Below are positions 61,255-64,000 of a stretch of 64,000 nucleotides of DNA, one piece after another. Under the pieces are notes generated by a model. That model did no database searches, was not told the origin of the DNA, and saw nothing but the letters and a program-made list of their open reading frames with translations. Origin of the DNA: Streptomyces longispororuber (GTDB lineage Bacteria > Actinomycetota > Actinomycetes > Streptomycetales > Streptomycetaceae); assembly GCF_024448165.1 (NCBI RefSeq), contig NZ_JAMOLN010000006.1:33659-97658 (forward strand). Direction: 5' to 3'. The position numbers and the translations under genes are program-made. Numbering within the stretch: the stretch's first letter is position 1; each line of letters opens with the position of its first letter.

Positions 61255-63660
61255 TCAGCGCGGCAGGCCCGCCGGATCGGTGGCCCAGCCGGTGTCCGGC
61301 CGGTCGGTCAGCCGGTACGCGAGCGTGCCACCGGTCCGCAGGAGGCCGGCGTCCGTCCACGAGCGGTCGAGGTCACGGCCGGTCAGCCGGACCCCGGCGA
61401 CGTACGGACGCGTGGGGCAGGCGTCCGGGGCGTCGACCACGATGTCCGTGCGCCCCGGCCGGTCCACCACCGCGTGCGGGAACAGCGGGGTGCCGAGCAG
61501 CAGATCGGCGCTGCCCGGCGCCTTCGGGTACAGGCCGAGCGCCGAGAAGACGTACCAGGCTGACATGGTGCCGAGGTCGTCGTTGCCGGGCAGCCCCGAG
61601 GGCCCGGTCCCGTACACGGTGTCGACGATCTCGCGGACCGTGGCCTGCGTCTTCCAGGGCTGTCCGAGCGCGTTGTAGAGCCACGGCGCGTGGATGCCCG
61701 GCTCGTTCGTCGGGTCGTAGCGCAGGGCGTCGCCGCCCTTCACGGACCACGAGCCGTCGGTCCTGTGGAAGAACCCGTCGAGGCGGGCGGCCGCCGTCTC
61801 GCGGCCGCCCATCGCCGTGGCGAGCCCCTGCACGTCCTGCGGCACCATCCAGGTGTAGGTGGCGCTCGTGCCCTGGGCGAAACCGCGGTCGCTGCCCGGG
61901 TCGAACGGCGTCACCCAGGACCCGTCGAGATTGCGGGCCTGGACGTAGCCGGTCTCCGGATTGAAGACGTTGCGCCACCACGTGCCCCGCTCGGTGAACG
62001 AGGCGGCCTCCTCGTCCCTGCCGAGCAGCTTCGCCCACGCGCCGAGCGCGGCGTCCGCCACCGAGTCCTCCAGCGTCTCCGCGGCGCCGCCCCAGCAGTG
62101 GCAGACGTCCTGCGCCGCGTAGTGGGAGTTCAAGTACTGGGCCAGATTGGGCCGTTGACCCTCGCACTGCCCGGGACAGCCCTTGTCCGACAGGCCCGCG
62201 TCGCGCGGGACGGTGGCCTGCCGGGCCAGCGACTCAAAGGCGCCCTCGGAGTCGAAGTTGCGCACTCCCATCGCGTAGAACGTGGCGAGGGTGGCCGCCG
62301 ACGGGTCACCGGTCATCACGTGCGTGGCGCCGTTGACGTGCACCCAGCGGTCCCACACCCCGTCGTTCTGCCCGGCGAAGTTGTAGAGGGACTGCGCGAA
62401 GTCGCCCGCGACCTTCGGTTTCAGCAGGGCGAGCAACTGGATCTGGGCCCGGTACTGGTCCCAGCCCGAGAAGTTGCTGTACTGCGCCCCCTGACCGCGC
62501 GCGAGGCGGTGCGGGGCGCCGTCCATGCCCGGATAGCGGCCGTCGGTGTCGCTGATGATGTTGGGCTGCATCAGCGAGTGGTACAGCGCCGTGTAGAACG
62601 CGGTACGCCGCGCCTCGGTGCCGCCCGATATCCGCACCGAATCCAGCTCGCGGTCCCAGTCGCGCCGCGCCTCGGCCGCCACGTCGTCGACGCTCGCCCG
62701 CGGCGCGATCTCCTCCCGCAGGTTCGCCTCGGCGCCCGCGAGGGACACGTACGAGATCCCGAGCCGCATGTGGACATCGTTGTCAGACGCCGTGTCGAAG
62801 CCGACCCAGCCACCCGAGCCGCGCCCCGCGCGGTCCGCGCCGGTCGCGTATCCCTCACCGCCGCCCCCGCTGGTCGACCCGGGCGAGAAGGTGGCGTCCC
62901 GCCAGGTCCCGTAGGAGGCGAAGGCCCGGTCGAACGAGGCGCTGAAGTGGAGCTTGTAGTAGCTCTTGCGGTTGTTCACGCCGCCGTTGGCGCGGCGCCC
63001 GCAGAACGCCCCGGTCAGCACCCAGCCGGTCACCTTGCGGTGCGCCCGGTCGATGTCGACGTGCGCGTCCTCGCTCCCGTTCAGGGAGTTGGAGGTGCGG
63101 AAGAGGAGCGAGGCGGCCTTGTCGGCGGGGAACGTGAAGTCGGCGACGCCGGCGCGGCGGCTCACGGACAGGTCCGCCGTCGCGCCCGAGTCGAGCCCGA
63201 GGGTGTACCGGCCGGGCACCGCGCGCTCGTTCGCGTGCGAGAAGTCCGAGGCGTAGAGCGCGTCCTTGGTGTCGGCCGACGGGGACGAGGTGACGTCCCC
63301 GACGAACGGCATGATCGGCACGTCGCCCGCGGCTCCCGGGTTGCAGCCGGCGCCGTTGACGTGGGTCAGGCTCAGGCCGCGGATGCGGGTGGTGCCGTAG
63401 GAGTAGCCGTTCGCGGCGCCGGTGCTGGTCTGGTCGCCGGTGGTGCTGGTCGGGGACCAGGCGATCATGCCGTACGGGCGGGTGGCGCCCGGGTAGGTGT
63501 TGCCGCCGTTGGCCGAGCCGATGAGGGGGTCGACCCAGGCGGTGGGCCGGGCGGGCGGTGCGGCGGCCGAGGCGAGGGGCGCCGCGAGGGTCATGGCGAG
63601 TGCGGTCGCCAGGCCGAGCGCCGCGGGTCTGCGGAGAGGTCTGTGGAGCCGGTGGAACAC
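61255..63660 (-). CDS. Secreted GH92 alpha-mannosidase
   Basis: An 801-residue exported enzyme. Signal peptide ~1-36 (ALGLATALAMTLAAPLASAA), then the GH92 layout: WVDPLIGSANGGNTYPGATR at the start, LSLTHVNGAGCNPGAAGDVP, YSNFSGWDQYRAQIQLLALL, the Cys-rich DVCHCWGGAAETLEDSVADA, TYTWMVPQDVQGLATAMGGR and PGNDDLGTMSAWYVFSALGL. GH92 enzymes are calcium-dependent exo-alpha-mannosidases, mostly 1,2-specific, acting on yeast mannan or N-glycans. The GTG at 63660 is chosen because GAAAGG lies just upstream and the signal peptide follows at once. Confidence 0.93.
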   Translation of the reverse strand: MFHRLHRPLRRPAALGLATALAMTLAAPLASAAAPPARPTAWVDPLIGSANGGNTYPGATRPYGMIAWSPTSTTGDQTSTGAANGYSYGTTRIRGLSLTHVNGAGCNPGAAGDVPIMPFVGDVTSSPSADTKDALYASDFSHANERAVPGRYTLGLDSGATADLSVSRRAGVADFTFPADKAASLLFRTSNSLNGSEDAHVDIDRAHRKVTGWVLTGAFCGRRANGGVNNRKSYYKLHFSASFDRAFASYGTWRDATFSPGSTSGGGGEGYATGADRAGRGSGGWVGFDTASDNDVHMRLGISYVSLAGAEANLREEIAPRASVDDVAAEARRDWDRELDSVRISGGTEARRTAFYTALYHSLMQPNIISDTDGRYPGMDGAPHRLARGQGAQYSNFSGWDQYRAQIQLLALLKPKVAGDFAQSLYNFAGQNDGVWDRWVHVNGATHVMTGDPSAATLATFYAMGVRNFDSEGAFESLARQATVPRDAGLSDKGCPGQCEGQRPNLAQYLNSHYAAQDVCHCWGGAAETLEDSVADAALGAWAKLLGRDEEAASFTERGTWWRNVFNPETGYVQARNLDGSWVTPFDPGSDRGFAQGTSATYTWMVPQDVQGLATAMGGRETAAARLDGFFHRTDGSWSVKGGDALRYDPTNEPGIHAPWLYNALGQPWKTQATVREIVDTVYGTGPSGLPGNDDLGTMSAWYVFSALGLYPKAPGSADLLLGTPLFPHAVVDRPGRTDIVVDAPDACPTRPYVAGVRLTGRDLDRSWTDAGLLRTGGTLAYRLTDRPDTGWATDPAGLPR

Positions 63661-63917
63661 GTCGCGGAACCTTTCGGAGTCGGGACGGAAGCCGTCAAGG
63701 CGCCGCCGAGCGTAGTTCGTTGGGCCGCTCCGCGGGGGCGACCGTGCGCACCCTCGCGGTGAACGCCCGGTGAAGCCGTCCCTGCTTGGTGGGCCTTTTG
63801 CGCGCCGCGCCGGGAGAAATGAGGCATTTGTCTGTTTATCGGCTCTACGGTGCGGGGGTCGGTGTCCATGAGGGGGGACGCACAACGCGCCCCCACGTGG
63901 CGCGGGTTGGGATGTTC

Positions 63918-64000
63918 ATGAGTGGTATCAGCCGCAGAGGCGCGGCCCGCCTGGGTCTGGGAGTCGGGATCGGCGCCGCGGCCGCGACGCTCGCCGGGTG
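63918..64000 (+). CDS. Start of a Tat-exported protein (runs off the window)
   Basis: Only ~27 codons are seen: MSGISRRGAARLGLGVGIGA and more hydrophobic Ala/Gly sequence. The SRRGAARLGLG motif is a twin-arginine signal, so the protein is exported folded, perhaps with a cofactor. Another ATG at 63912 would add two residues. The 250-bp gap before it holds the divergent GH92 promoter and no gene I can support. Confidence 0.6.
   Translation, partial: MSGISRRGAARLGLGVGIGAAAATLAG

Overview
The window is chromosomal DNA from a high-GC actinomycete, almost certainly Streptomyces. G or C dominates third codon positions, GTG starts and 4-base GTGA/ATGA overlaps are common, and the gene content fits: many secreted glycoside hydrolases, TrmB/LuxR-type regulators, a LitR/LitS-like pair, an I36-type secreted inhibitor family and one gene with a TTA (bldA) codon. 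I see no rRNA, tRNA, CRISPR array, phage or plasmid backbone. The only mobile-looking element is a 175-bp hairpin MITE at about 31.1 kb.

Region by region. 0-5 kb: edge of an ABC exporter; a reductase-less CYP102-like P450 divergent from a TetR gene; a MarR-MFS pair; a SnoaL-like protein. 5-13.8 kb: a slipin-like membrane protein, an ogt plus 2OG-Fe(II) oxygenase pair, a PrmC/HemK-like methyltransferase, an Otr(A)/TetM-like ribosomal protection protein, and a TetR plus tyrosine-phosphatase-like pair divergent from a DMT exporter over a clear operator. 13.8-24 kb: a RibD-like fusion with inverted domain order, an ECM4-type glutathionyl/mycothiol reductase, an SRPBCC protein, a PAS-LuxR regulator divergent from a full-length P450 BM3-like flavocytochrome, and small flavin and VOC enzymes. 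24-28.2 kb: a very large secreted subtilisin carrying a BNR beta-propeller, next to a TrmB-like regulator. 28.2-31.1 kb: a putative phosphonate module (FAD oxidoreductase, GntR regulator, phosphonatase-like HAD enzyme). 31.2-34.8 kb: phosphoglucomutase, a Clp-N/HTH protein with a predicted leaderless promoter, and an aldo/keto reductase.

34.9-50.6 kb looks like a fungal-cell-wall and chitin region. It holds a huge GH87-like (alpha-1,3-glucanase type) enzyme; a five-gene operon encoding a sugar ABC importer, a cytoplasmic GH20 hexosaminidase and a secreted CBM3-GH16 enzyme; a divergent GntR regulator; and a GH18 chitinase preceded by a DasR-like operator. A GH92 mannosidase lies further on, at 61-63.7 kb. 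Together they could expose, hydrolyse, import and finish breaking down alpha-glucan, beta-glucan, chitin and mannan.

50.7-64 kb: small conserved proteins, an operon of two I36-type secreted proteins with a lipoprotein, an Eis-like acetyltransferase, a light-response set (LitS-like ECF sigma, LitR-like MerR/B12 repressor, photolyase) without carotenoid genes, an RsbW-like ATPase beside a SigF/B-type sigma factor, a GlcD-like oxidase without a normal start codon at its best ribosome-binding site, GH92, and the start of a Tat-exported protein.
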